From positions 1,860,218-1,924,217 of the forward strand of contig VWZP01009169.1 of the NCBI GenBank assembly GCA_013396995.1: 64,000 nt of DNA, given 5' to 3'. Positions 1 through 12,700 of the stretch are shown one piece after another. The notes below the pieces were generated by a model that had not been told where the DNA came from, did no database searches, and saw nothing but the letters and a program-made list of their open reading frames with translations. A program made the position numbers and the translations under genes. Each line of letters starts with the position of its first letter. Position 1 is the stretch's first letter. This stretch comes from Dicaeum eximium. Taxonomy: Eukaryota; Chordata; Aves; Passeriformes; Dicaeidae.

Positions 1-3000
1 ATGAATTTGGCTTATTTTCTGTCCCTCAGTTCATCAGGTGTGAAGATAATAAAGCCACCAGATTTAACAGGGGAAACAGTGATGAATAATTCATTAATAC
101 CTGTGGCACTCAAATGCTGTCATGAGCAGAACTTGGGAAAGGCTTTGAGGAAGATCTTGACTCTGCTTAAGGCTGTGAATGAGCTGGAGCCAGAAAGGCA
201 GAGGCAAAACTGGGGGGATTGGAGCAGTGGGAGTAAAAGTGAGCAAAGAAAAATGACTATCTGTGATTGTGGTCCCTCAGTCTGGAAACTTTTCCCTGGT
301 TCCTCTGAGGGGAGAAGACATGGGGATACTTGTCTGGGAGTGCTTGGTGATCAGACTGGAAGTGCTGAGGAACAGCCATGCCCTGATACTCGGGAATGGG
401 ATCCTCAGAGAGGATAAGGGGGTCAACTCCATTACAGCATCCCATCATGTGATTTCCACGTATAAAGAAGCACCAAGCTGAAGAGACAAATGGCTGTCCC
501 TATGGGAATGAGGTGTTAAAAGAGGAACTCCACCAAGCCCTGGCTCTACTGTGTGTGCCAAGCTACAAGGCAGGACAATGTCAGCTGACTCAGCTGTCTC
601 CATGCTGCTGGCCCTCATGCCTCCTGCTCTCTGCCCACTGTGCAACCAGGCATTGGACTGGGAGCAGGCAGCCTGTGCCAGCAGCCCAAATGCAACTAAC
701 CTGCAAGGGAAGGAGGAACATGTGTTAAATATTAGGTAGTGCATAGCCATTAGGCACTTCTGAAAAATTTCAGCTTGGATATACAAACTCACATAAGTGC
801 TAATCAGTGGATGAGCTCCCAAGTGGGAGTTTGTGTCAACAGAGTGGATTAAATGCTTGTGCACACAGTGCAAGGCAAAAGCATCCCCAGAGCTCTGCTC
901 CTCAGATGGGCTTCCTCCTGCTGTTTCTGACCTCACATAGACAGTTTTCTCTACCCCAAACTCTGCGTCTTTTCCCTTAGTGCCTCAAGATGTTAAGTTA
1001 TTGAACGGTTTAATTTCAAATACTGGCACTACAAAAGGGCAAGAGTTTTCTGAGAGGTAGCTCACATACTAAAAAAAATTGGGTTCTTTGGTTATAATGG
1101 GGTGTTTCTCCAGTTTCTGGGCAATTCAAAGCATCTGACATGCTTCTCATGGCACTGTGGTAGTATGAACTCCCTTTATGCCATGGAAGTCCATACCTTA
1201 TCAAAAAAGTCAAAGTGATCTAAGTGATGGGAATAATCCATCTGGAAAACTCTGGATTCATCTGGAGGATTTGTGGAGGTAATACACATCCCCAGCTGAT
1301 CCAAGTGTCTGAAACCCTGTTTACTCCAACTTCTTCCATGGTATATCACCAGAACATCAGGACACGGGTCTGCAGTGTCTCTTGACTGCCTTGGCTCCAG
1401 GTGGACAGCCTAGGCCAGGTCAAGCAGTGAGATACTACTCTGCACCAGGTCAGAAGTTACCTGCTTGGGATAGAAGTACACTTTGCAATAACCTGAGCAG
1501 TTTGAGCTAATATTTGATCAGGAAGTGCCACAGCAATGGTGTTTTCCACTGGAAAGCACCAGTTCATTGAAATCCAGAGTGTGTAGCAATAAGAGCTGAC
1601 TTCAGTGATGGGAAAAAAAAAATGTGCAAGAACATACATTTGTAGGGAAGGAAAAGTTCCTAGACTGTCAAAACCACAGTGAAATATTCGTGGCTTTCAG
1701 TTTGCAGCAGCTTTCCATTCTTGAAATGTTCCTTAATTCATACATAGAAGAAGGAGAAAAAAAAAAGAAGAAAAAAACAAAGCCTTGAAAGCTGTAAAGG
1801 TTGAAGAGGCTGCATGAATAGTGGTCTGTAGCCTTGGAGCTGTTGAGAGGCACTCTTGCCACACAAGAGCCAGGCTGTGTGTCAGGAGAACAATATCTCC
1901 CATCTCCAGAGGAGTGCCAGGGCCGGCTCTCAGCCCTGGCGTGGTGGCCAGCAGCTGGCTTAGAGCACCCAGTCCAAAGGGCCATTTGGCAGCAAAAGGA
2001 CACATTTCCACTGGACAAAGGGAAAGACACCATGACTCCCTCTCCCTGCTGCTTTCCCCTCCCAAGCTGCAGCTGGATCCATCCCTCTCCCTCTCAGGCT
2101 GAGGGAGGGAAGGGGAAGATCTGGCAGCAGTGAGGGCTGGGTGATAGCAGTCTGTTTGTAACCCTCGATAAATGCCAGAGTGCAGCCAGCGTGAAATGAA
2201 GAAATATTGCTTCTGGTAAATATTTATTTTATATCAGAAATTAGCATACCAAATGTAATTAAAAACAAATTTATGTGCACGTCCCTCCCCCCCGTCCAAG
2301 TCTGTCAAATTACAGCTTAGAATAACTAGTCATAAAGAATGTGGCCTAATTAGCAAGCATCCCAGCCTACTGCTGCTGTTTGATAATTACCCTACAATGA
2401 GCTTCTGAAATAAGGATTTCATTCCTCCTCTCTGTCCTCCTTCAGACAAAAGCAGCACCTTTCTGTTGGTGAATACCTGAGTGCCTACATGCCAGAGCCA
2501 GCCTTGAAATCTCTCGCTTTGCTGAGTTGGGGACAACTGAGTGACACCTGTCAGCAGAGCCACCCCTGTCATGGGGGCAGTTTTTGCAAGGCAGGCACTG
2601 GGGTGTCACCTGCGCTCCTCAACTCCTTGTCCAGGCACCCGGGGGTGAGAAGAGTGATGGGATGGGAGGGCTTAGATGAAGGGAGGCTGAAGAGAGGCAT
2701 GGGGAAGAGCAATTAGAAAGGTCTCAAGACAAACAGGGAAGCGTTAATCCCGATCTGGCGTGTGGCTGCTTAATTCCTTATCCCGGGCTGCTCAGGGTGT
2801 GCCTGCACTGAGCCTGCTGCCTTGTTCACCAAGGCATGCATGAGACAAAAAAACAGTTTTAAAGAGGGCTTGCAAGTCTTAAATCCCCCAGAAATTACCC
2901 ATTAGAGGCAGGAAGAAAAAAAAAAGAACCAGATGGTGCCTTGTGAAAGACAGCCTTGTTGCTGCAGTAAAACCAAGGCAAGGCTGCCTTCCCCAGCCCT

Positions 3001-4309
3001 GCACAGGTTGAGCTTGTGGAGAGGAGCTGCTGGCTCCTGGGGTCCCAAGGTTTGGGAAGGTGTGTAGCTCATTTTCTCCTCCTGAGATTTTTTACTCCCA
3101 GTGATCCCTGCATCTTGTGCTCATGTGCACCCCAGTCTCACTCTAGCCCCTTCCTTGCAGATCCATTCTCCCCCCACAAGCATCTACAGTCTCCCAGGGA
3201 CAGGGTGGAGGGGGGACAGTCCCTGAGGCAGGTCCTCAGGAGGCTGCCTGCTTGTCTCTGAGCCCCTTGCTCCCCTTCTCCCTAGGGAAAAGGACACGGT
3301 GCTTTTAGGACCTGCTTTGTCTGACTTAGTTTGAACACTAACCTTAGTATGAGACAAACGATGTCATGGAAGAGTCTGTTCTCCTCACCTGACCAAGCAG
3401 AGACCACAGGGTTACTTGCTGAGATAAGAAAAACAGCAGTGAAATGAATCCTGTTCCGAGATTTTGTTTTCCCACAAACAGAGGCTAACCAAGACAAAGC
3501 AGAGGAGAGGGGCAGAAAGTATCAAAGAACAACAGAATTAAGTCTAATGGGAAGCATTTCCCAAGAGGCTTTTTGAAAGATGCTTTTCATCAGCACACAA
3601 GAGAGGCATTGGCTTTGTCTCCTTTTGTCTGGGATGCTTTACCAAGAGGAATGAGGGCACAAAGAGATGAGATTTTGGAAAGAACCACAGCCAAAAGGGT
3701 CACGCTGGAGCCAAGTTCTCTGGAAATTCAGAACATTCATTGCTGGTGGTTTTGATAGCTTGGTTGAAAGGAGGAGTTGTAAGGGAACCAGAGGCTTTAG
3801 AGGGAAACCTTGTGCATGTCTGGGAAGGCCCTAGGGACTTCTGTTCAAGCCACTCACATCTCTAAGGGCAGAAGAACAGCATTGTCTTACTCACTGCTTC
3901 CATCCTAAGTGGGACCAGAGACTTTGGATCCCCTCACGGGTGGATGGCTGGTGAATGGGGCTCTTTGGGTGTGAGGAACACAAAAAGTGCTGTGCTGCTG
4001 CTGGTAGCCTGAGGGAGGGCAGGAACAGAGGGAAGGGGACCTCAATGGCTTAGGAAAGCCTTCCTGAGGCTCTGCAGTAGCCTCTGTCCCTGTGCTGACA
4101 GTGCTCCCAAGTTTATGGAGACCTCCTTCTGTTCCTGAAGAGGGCAGAGAGGATCTCCATGCTGACTCTGCAGATGCAGCAGCCCCAGGCACTGGTTTCC
4201 TAATTGCTGAGCATGGCAGAGTCCTCCTGGGGATCCAGCAAGGATTATTGAAGATAGTGAAGGCTGGTGTTTCATTTAGGTCATTAGAGAATTCCTCAGA
4301 GAGCTGGAG

Positions 4310-4930
4310 GGAAAACAAAATGAGAAGTATGGTGGGGGAGAGAGAGTGAGAGGCAGGAGAAGGGCAGAGAAGGAAGGAATGAAGGAAGGTGTGAGCAAAA
4401 CAGGATGGAAATATGGTGAAGTATCTGGAAAATAGAAAAAGAAGAAGTAGGAGTAGAGAGAAAGAAGAGTGGGCAAGGGAGGTGGGGGGGTGTGATGGAG
4501 GAAGAATGCCCCCATGTCAGAGGATGAGAGAAAAAAAACCAAACTGGTACTTACCAAAGCAAGGAGCAGGAGCACTGCAAGTTTTTTCCCTGCTGCGTGC
4601 TCAGGTCCTGTGGTCACCTGCTTCTTCCACCCCTCTTCCCCCTCTTTTACCCTGCTCTTTGTGTCACCTTCCCAGGGTTTCTCTCCTCAGTTAGTGCTCT
4701 GCAGCCATCTCCCTCCCCTGAATTGGCAAATATTTAACACTGGAAGTTTTTATTTTAATTTCTAACAGCAGTGAGAGCAGCATGGTCTCATTCACTCACA
4801 CTTTGTTTTCCTTCTTTATTTTTGTTACCCTCTTCCATCCTCTTTTCCTTTTTTATTCCTTTTTGTTTTTCTTCCTTCCTGTTTTCTTTCCTTCTCTCCC
4901 CCTCTGCCTCTCTATATCTCTCCCTGCTTT
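4310..4930 (+). repeat. Facing polypurine and polypyrimidine tracts
   Basis: About 4,310-4,500 is strongly purine-rich on the plus strand (GGAAGGAATGAAGGAAGG and similar). About 4,790-4,930 is strongly pyrimidine-rich (CTTTCCTTCTCTCCCCCTC and similar). The two could base-pair imperfectly as a long hairpin. Confidence 0.7.
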
Positions 4931-5295
4931 TGAACTCCTAAGGTCTCTTCCCTCAAAGGTGGGAAGCAGGCAGCTGCTTGCAGAGCAAGGAAAGGAGCTG
5001 ACCAGCAGTGGAGTCAGCTTAGCATCACAGGCTGTACTCTCATGAACTTCTAATTGGAAATAATTAGCTTGTTTTCTTTGGAAGTACTTTCTCATGAAAA
5101 AACCCCACCTCTTTCCTAAACACATTTTTTCGGGGGGTAGCAGATTATTTTTTCTCTCAGATATTATGCTTTGCAGATGGAGGAAATTTGTATAACAAAT
5201 ATCTGCTCTCTTGTCTGCCTCTATTTCAACGTAGGGAAAAATTACATGCCTGAAAAAGTGAAGTATTTTCATGGATTATTTTGAAGAAAGTAATC

Positions 5296-5316
5296 TTTTT
5301 TTTTTTTTTTTTTTTT
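5296..5316 (+). repeat. Poly-T tract
   Basis: A run of about 21 T lies in intergenic sequence. No retroposed body was recognised on either side. Confidence 0.9.
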
Positions 5317-8300
5317 GTGGTTGTAGAGAAAAAGAAATAGTTCTAACAAATTCTGCTGGCATTCTGAATAGACAAAGCAAAATAATCTCACTGTAGCTAT
5401 TTCACTGCTGTCTTTCAGCAGGGGAACCTGAGACATGCCCAGCTTCATGGGCTGACTCAAAGGCAAGCTGTGAGTCTGTAGGAAAGTGAAGCATCATTCC
5501 TGGCATGCAGGGAGAGCCACACTTGAAATGACTTCCCTGCTGACCGTGAATCCCGTGCAGCTCAGCATCTCTGCAAAGCCCAGGAGGTAGAGGGAGCCAC
5601 AGTTTTGCTTGCCCTGAGGATGGGGGGATGGGAGAGGGGCTGGATTAAACCAGGCAGCTGTGCCTAGTTGCCTTACAAACAACAATTACAAAATTGCCTC
5701 TTTCCAGGCTGAATTGCACCATGCTTTTCCCCACCACACACAGGACATTTGGCCTCACCTGCCCCAGCTGCATCCCACCCCAGTGCCAGCTGCACCCTTG
5801 CCCTTAGGGCAGTGGGCTCGCTGGCTGAGAGCTGTCCAACAAGGATGTTTCTGCAAATGAGGAGGCCAGGGAGGAATGGGAAGAAGATTTAATTGCTGAA
5901 GCTCACTATGTTTTCCAGAGCTTGCAACACAGCTTTCTTCAAATACGGGATGCGTCAAACCTAATTGCTCTCCAGGCTGGCCTGCTCCTTAATTAGAAAG
6001 TGTTTTAGAGCCCCGTGTCAACTCCCTGCTGATAAAACTGCTTTGCAGGATGAAATGAGATCCAGCTGCTCCAGCACCTTGCAGCAGTGCTGGGACAGAG
6101 GCAGGAGCACAGGATACCCACAGGGCTGTGGTGTTGTGGGGTTCAAGGGTGGCCTCTGCTTCTGGCTAACTCATCTTCCCTCAGCCTGTTTCCAAACAGA
6201 GCTGTCCCACATGATGTGTGTACTTGCCTAGGATAGAAATTTTCCTACTAGAAATCCTGGTTCAGTGAGGACCTGAGTGATTGTCTTGGGTTCAGTCTTG
6301 AGGCTGGACAACAGGAGAGCATGAAGGGGCAAGCAGGGAAGTTGCTCCCAGGCTTTCCCTGGCATGGAGATGCCACTGCATCAGCCCTCCTGTCTGAGCT
6401 TATCCAAGCTGTAGCAGATCAATGGGAGAAAGAGGAAGCAAATAGTTCCTAGCACAGCTTTTTCCTTCTGAATGTGCCCCCCTCCTCTGCCTTTCCCCAG
6501 TCTGCCATTGTCATTTCCCAGTTGGCCAGCTCCAGAAACATCTTAATTTCATGCCTGCTTGTCAGGGCTGCTTTGTGAAACATCTGAATGACATTAGCAC
6601 AGTTAAAGAGTGTGACAGACTGAGGAGCAGCAGCCTCCTGTGATCTCCTATTCCAGATGGTTAAGTGACAAATCTCACTTCTGATATCTTAACTAGAGAG
6701 GTGCAGGAGGAAAACATCTCCAGGGAACACCAACACCCCACCCCCAGGTCTGAGCCTTTACTAGGACCAGGCAGCAGTTAATCCAGACAGAAGGAGACAT
6801 CCAGCAGATGCCATGTTGTTCAGGGACCCTGGAAATATTTTCCCCTCCTTCTGACTTGTTGCTGTTTCATATCAATTATATGCACAGCCATAAAGAGCTC
6901 ATCCATACCCAATGCTTTTTCCAAGTGTCTTTCACCCAGAGACTTTTCTCACTGGGGTGTATCACATTGCTTTCAGAGGGTATTTGCAGTCTCATAGGAA
7001 TGCTCCAAGCCCCAAGCCCTTGCAGGACATTTGGGGAATGAAACTGCATTCACAGCAGTAGTGAAAGACAAACACTGCTGGGGGTGAGTTTAGAGTAAAA
7101 ACTTGGATGGGGGGGTGGTTTGTGTAAGGGTAATGCAGTGGAGGCTCATGAAGCCCCTGGCTCAGGGCCTGTAACCTGCTTGCATCTTATCTGCCTTGCT
7201 GGTTGCAGCTTTACTTTCCAGTGTAACCTCTCCTGGACCATATCTGGTTCCTGGATTTCTCATTAGTGTAAGAGTCTCCTCCTACCATCACCTCTGGGAG
7301 CAATAGGAATGCACTGTATGCCTGGTGCTGACAGGTTCAAACCCTGCCAGCAAGAAAAGCTGGAAGTTTCTGGGTCAGCACAACGATTGCGTGTGTGAGC
7401 GTGTTTATGGGCTGCTACTCTAACTCTGGAAGTGCAGCTGACCACAGCCTGAAGCACTGCAGCTGACTGGAAGGACAGGACAGGAGGTAGCAGGGCAGGA
7501 AGTGAAGCAAAATACTGTAAAACTGGGGAGGGGTACTTAGTGATCACCAGCAGCTGGAGTTTTGTGCCTCTGCAGCACAGCAGTGTTACATCTGGATCCT
7601 GAGATGGCACTGCTCTTTCTCATGCTGTAGCAACACATGTATGCTGGGTCTGCAGGCCACAAAAGATCCAACACACGGGTCAATATTGAGAGACTATGTC
7701 TTCCTGTGCTCCCAGTTCTGTTCCATTGCTATAGTTACAGCATCTGTGTGTTTGCTTCAGAAATGCCCTTGCCTCCCCTAATCCCTGCTATCCCCAGCCT
7801 CTATTCCCCAGCTCAGACACCTCAGGGGCAGAAACTCACAGAGCCTTTGCTGCCATCCCAGCTGGCTTGCTTGTGTCAACAACCTGGGCAGGGAGCTGAG
7901 CAGCTTTACTAGCCCCCAAACAGGGGAAAGTGTCCATCCTTCCTGCCCTGATTCAGTCTCCCATCCCTGAAGAGAGGGCTCCCTGCCTCCTGGAGTGAGA
8001 AGCTCAAGTCATTAGCAATTGGTGTGGGCAGTGGGAATGAAAGAAAACAGCTGATCAGAAAATAAAACCAGACACTCTGGGGAGAGGAAGTAAATCTAGC
8101 TTTTACTGATTTTACATAAAATAGCAGCAACCTCGTAGTTAGATAATTGCTTTTATAAAATGCTTGGATTTCAATGTAATGGTTGAAGGTTTCCTGGGGA
8201 TGCCATATGAATAAATTTGGAGTTGATGCAGGTACTGCTTTCGTCTCGATGACATGTTTGCTTTTGGTGGCAGGTGACTCACAATTGCAACTAAAGCTCT

Positions 8301-9660
8301 ATCCTGTGCTTCCACTCAGCTGCTGCAATCTGGAGGCAGGTCTGGCTTGCAGACTCCTGGGAAGTGCTCACAGGAGGCATCCATCAGCATCCTGGTCTCT
8401 GTCTGCCTTCCTGCTGTTGTGATGGAGCACATCTGTTACTTCAGAAATATCCTTTGAGCCTCTTAGGAATAGAAATACATGGGAATTAGGATATGCTGTT
8501 GAAACCTTATCTTCTGCCCTCTGCAGACAGGAGGCAGAAATGAGGTTGGATCCGGACAGGATTACTCTGGATGGCTGAAACGATCCCCAGTCTGGTCCCA
8601 GAAGAATGATAGGCAGAAAAATGAATGCAGGGAGAACAGACATCTGAAACCTTGCCAGTGGAGAAATGTTTCAAGTTAGACACTCAAAGAAGAAACCAAA
8701 CGTTCAGTGCCCCAAGATAGGTGACCTGGCCTGATTTAGTTCACCTGAGTGGCTCTGGGTGTGAGGAATCCCCTGCCCCGGCCTTGGCTGGGACATGGTG
8801 TTGCTCATTATCTCCAGCCCCTGCTTCCCTCCCCAGGGATCCTGGAGTAAAGTGACAAGCACAGCAAAATGGAACCTGTGGGACTCGGGAAGACAGCAGC
8901 AAAGTCTCCAGCCATGAGTAAACTGTGCATTTCTCAGCGCTTTTAATCTCCTTATTATGGTAATGGGCTGATAACTGATTGTGTAGTTAAAATGGAATTT
9001 GGCACCAGGGCTGCCGTTTCTCTGACTTCAGAGAGATTCTGCAGTAAACAACCTGGTAAAGAGCTATAAGAGCTGATGTTCTGCTTCAAACCTGTGCTAA
9101 TGGGAATAGGAAGAAGTGCAAGAGAATAAAGGGAAGCTGAATTTATGTGGATAGAGGCATCAAATGGCCCTGGATAAATAAAGCATTTCTTGGCCCAGAA
9201 AGGGGATGGTAAGAGAGGTCACCCTGTGGGTGGAGATGAAAAGGCACGAGAAAAGCAGGAGCTGTGCAAATAAAGAACTCTGGAGCCACTGCTTTCCGTG
9301 TACAGCATCTGCACAATCCTGCTGCCATGGCTGCACACGGAGCCTCAGCGGGCAACTGGGCAAGCTGACATTGGTGGTCCCATCATCCTCCTGAAGGTTC
9401 ACATCACATTCTTCTGATGTGGTTCCCCTCTGTTAGTCCCAGCTGTTCACCAAGTTATTTTATTACATTTCTTTTCTTTTCCCTCTGCTGTTTTATTAAT
9501 TCATAGATGCTGATTTTTTATTATCTGCTCTATTGCTTGCTATGAGGTCCATCATGAGCCAGCATTTTGGCTAAACATTTGCCTTCCATGGATTTCCTTT
9601 GAATTTTCTAAATATTTCAGAACTTAACTCTACTGCTTTACGTGATCTGACAGCTTTGCT

Positions 9661-9713
9661 CCTATCCTATCCTATCCTATCCTATCCTATCCTATCCTAT
9701 CCTATCCTATCCT
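9661..9713 (+). repeat. (CCTAT)n pentanucleotide microsatellite
   Basis: Ten exact CCTAT units are followed by CCT. The purity of the array suggests a young, probably length-variable locus. Confidence 0.98.
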
Positions 9714-12700
9714 TCTGCATATCCCACCGTTCAGTGTAAGACTTTCCCAGCAAAGAACAGACTAATGTCCATGGCTTTGTGGTCTTGTATATTCACTCCA
9801 GCCATTGATTTGTCATCAAGCTATGTTTCTACAAAGGAGGAAAGGGATTTCTATCATGGTCCTAGCAATTAAGTTGCAGAGGATAAGAAACACCAAAGTG
9901 ACAGGGCTGTGAACCTTTGTCTCCATCCCTATAAGCGCATTTCTTCCACATTACAGGAAAAGAAGGTGAAGAAGCTCTTGCCACTCACCCTTCTTCTGAG
10001 ATAGGTGACAGCTGATAAGGCAAACTGCAAACCCCTCTGGACTGCTGGGCTTCTGGTACTTTTCTAGTTCCTTAATTCTGAGGAATTTCAGGTTGATGAC
10101 CTGATGGCTGCAGGGAATATCCTTGAGCAGTCCTCCTGGGTTTAGCCCAATGAAGATCTGTAGTCATGCTCTACCAATTACTTTGTCCACTCCATCCTCC
10201 CTTTGAAAAACAGAAAGGAAAAAACATCATTATGAGGATCTGCTTTTACTTTTTTCTAAACTCACAGTTAAGTACATTTGTGGGGGGACAAAAGACCCAT
10301 TGAATTTCAAGGTCTCGGGCAGCAGCTATTTCCTCCATTAAGCAAGCGGACACGGGGAAATGAGGGAATGTGTATTGATTGATTTTACCAAGGTCCATTA
10401 TAGGTTGTGTGGATTGAAATATCAATCTGAGTTTGACATTAGGCAGAGAGGAAGCTGGACTCCTGAGAGGATGCTGTAATAAGAAGGCACAGGCTTGGGT
10501 TTTTTGGTGGGCTCAGCAAGAGGAGGACAAAGAGCGTCCCCAGGTGCCAAAACTGAGACTGTGTTCAGATGCTGCAGGTAGTCATGGAGTGCTCACAAGC
10601 AGCCTCCCAGACCATCCTCTTCCACCTAGAGAAGAATGGATGGGGTAGCCATGGGCTGTGTGAAGCCTCAGACCCCACCATGAGCACATAGGGATGGGAT
10701 TGCCCTGGCTCTGCCCACGTGCTAGCGCTGAGAATGACACTTAACACAGCTCCTTCACAGGAGAGGCTTGGGGACTGCACTCAGCCTGTCCCTGAGTGCT
10801 GCATGACTCTGGTGCTTGATAAAATAGCTGTATTTATGGAGGAGTCCACTGGAACCCACAGCCTGAAAGGTGCTTCTCAGGGAAAGTACTGTCTGTCTGG
10901 TGTGATTGGCTGAGAATGCCACATGGAGGCTTTTATCCAGCTGCACATTGCATCTTCATGTAATGAGAGCAGGATCTGCAGGCCTGCAGAAACTCCTTGC
11001 TGGCCTTGCTCTGCAGGTGCTGGGAAGCAAGCAGGTCTGAGGGCATTATACTGTGATGTCCAACAGGGTTCATGGGCTAATGGATGTCTCACATTCACCT
11101 TTATTCTTGGCATGTGTAGAATAAGGAGAATTCACTGTGTAAATAAGAGTGAGTTCAGCTCCTTTAGGCAAAGCACTACCACAAATCAAGCTGTGCTGAT
11201 GCACACAGCACATGCTAAGCTGTGGAAGTCCTTGACATAAGAAATTAATGGTGAGAATAACTTAACCAAGCTTGGTGACACACATAGACAGGCAAACCAG
11301 TGTGTATTTACCGTATTACCGTAGTAATACAATCTTTTGATCCACAGCATAAGATGGAGTTTCTGTTCTAGCTGTTCTAGAGGGTTTTCCCAGCTGTTTT
11401 TCCAGCCTGCTGAACACATACATCTTTGCTATATGCATGCTATACGCATGCTTCTGTTTGCCTAATTTTTTTTAGCAGGGGATTAGAGAGGGAACAAATG
11501 TTTTTGATCTGCAGGATGCTGCTTGGCTGATGTACCCTGAATCAGAAATGCAGCTCACAGGAGTCTATGAGATTTCTTTCCTTCACAGAGCTGTCAGTTA
11601 ATCCAACAACACCATCCTACAGGTCAAGCCCCTTAACCAACCTGGCTGTTGTTTGGGAGAATTTGTGACCTTCTTCAGTTCTGACAGTCAAAAGCTTGCT
11701 CTACCCTTCTGCTGGGAGAATCTCCTTGTCCTTTTTTGTCTACACCCCTGTTCCCTCATCCCAAACTTTGAACTTGCCAGACATTGTCCATCAGCTTGGA
11801 ACAAAAAGCTGCTGTTTGCTGCCCGCTCGGCTGCCTCCTTCATAGCCCTGTCACTGTGGTTGCACACCAGATCCAAGGCACTGTTCCCTGGTGTGAGCTG
11901 GGCTCTTGTCTTTTCCTTCCCCTCCACTGCACATCATTTGTGTCCTTGTCACCTCTCTGATGCCATGATGCCTTCTCGCCTTGCCTTCTCCCTGGCCTCT
12001 CCTCATTAGATGCCACTTCCAGCTGTCCCTTTCCTTGACACAGACCAAGGAACACCATTAGCATGAGACTTCCCCTCCGTGCAAGTGGCAGGCAGACCCA
12101 CTCCTTTTGGGCTTAGTGTCTAATTTTAGCATTGCTTTTTCTTGCAGCTACTCTTCCCACAAGGTCAGAAGTGTCCCTGCCCTGTCAGAGACATTATTCT
12201 CTTGGCAGCAAGCAGATATTTTGCCATGATAAAAGCCAGGCTTCTCAGAAACAAGCAACCTTTATTAGGTGTTAGGGGTGCTGTGATGAAGGGTTATTAG
12301 GCTAGGCTGGCATGGAAAAGCTCACACACAAAACAGCTGGGGGTCCCTCCTCAGCCCTGCCCTGGGCAGCAGAGGGGTCACCCTTTCCTGCCTGGCACTG
12401 CTCTATGACTGTGCCTCCCAAGAAATTCCACACATGCACAACCTGGACTAATGCCATCTAAGTGCTGCCTCTGGGAGCAGCTCCCTCTTTTTCCTCCCAG
12501 TTCCCAAGGTGTAGGTGATCCCTGCAGACTCGCCTGGGAATGACTCTAATCTTGGTCCTTACCCACAGTTTTTTACTCTGTGTTTGTGTTTCAGAGAGGC
12601 ATTTAAGTGCTGGGGAGAGCAGAGTGCAGCCAGGTCTCCCCTAGCTCCTCTGGGAGAAAGAAGTGCTTCCCTAAGCGGGCATTCCCAGGTCATTCTCATC

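Larger units (their letters stand above)
1..9660. other. Intergenic, no gene recognised
   Basis: The reading frames here are short and resemble no protein I know. Visible content is A-rich tracts (near 1,750-1,785 and 2,910-2,925), the purine/pyrimidine pair and the poly-T run listed separately. AT-rich islands at about 2,200-2,370, 6,520-6,610 and 8,930-9,060 could be conserved non-coding elements. No CR1 was recognised. Confidence 0.6.

Noticed and set aside
9661..9713. CRISPR-like or interstitial telomeric array
   Set aside because: The unit is CCTAT with no spacers, and it is not the telomeric TTAGGG or CCCTAA.
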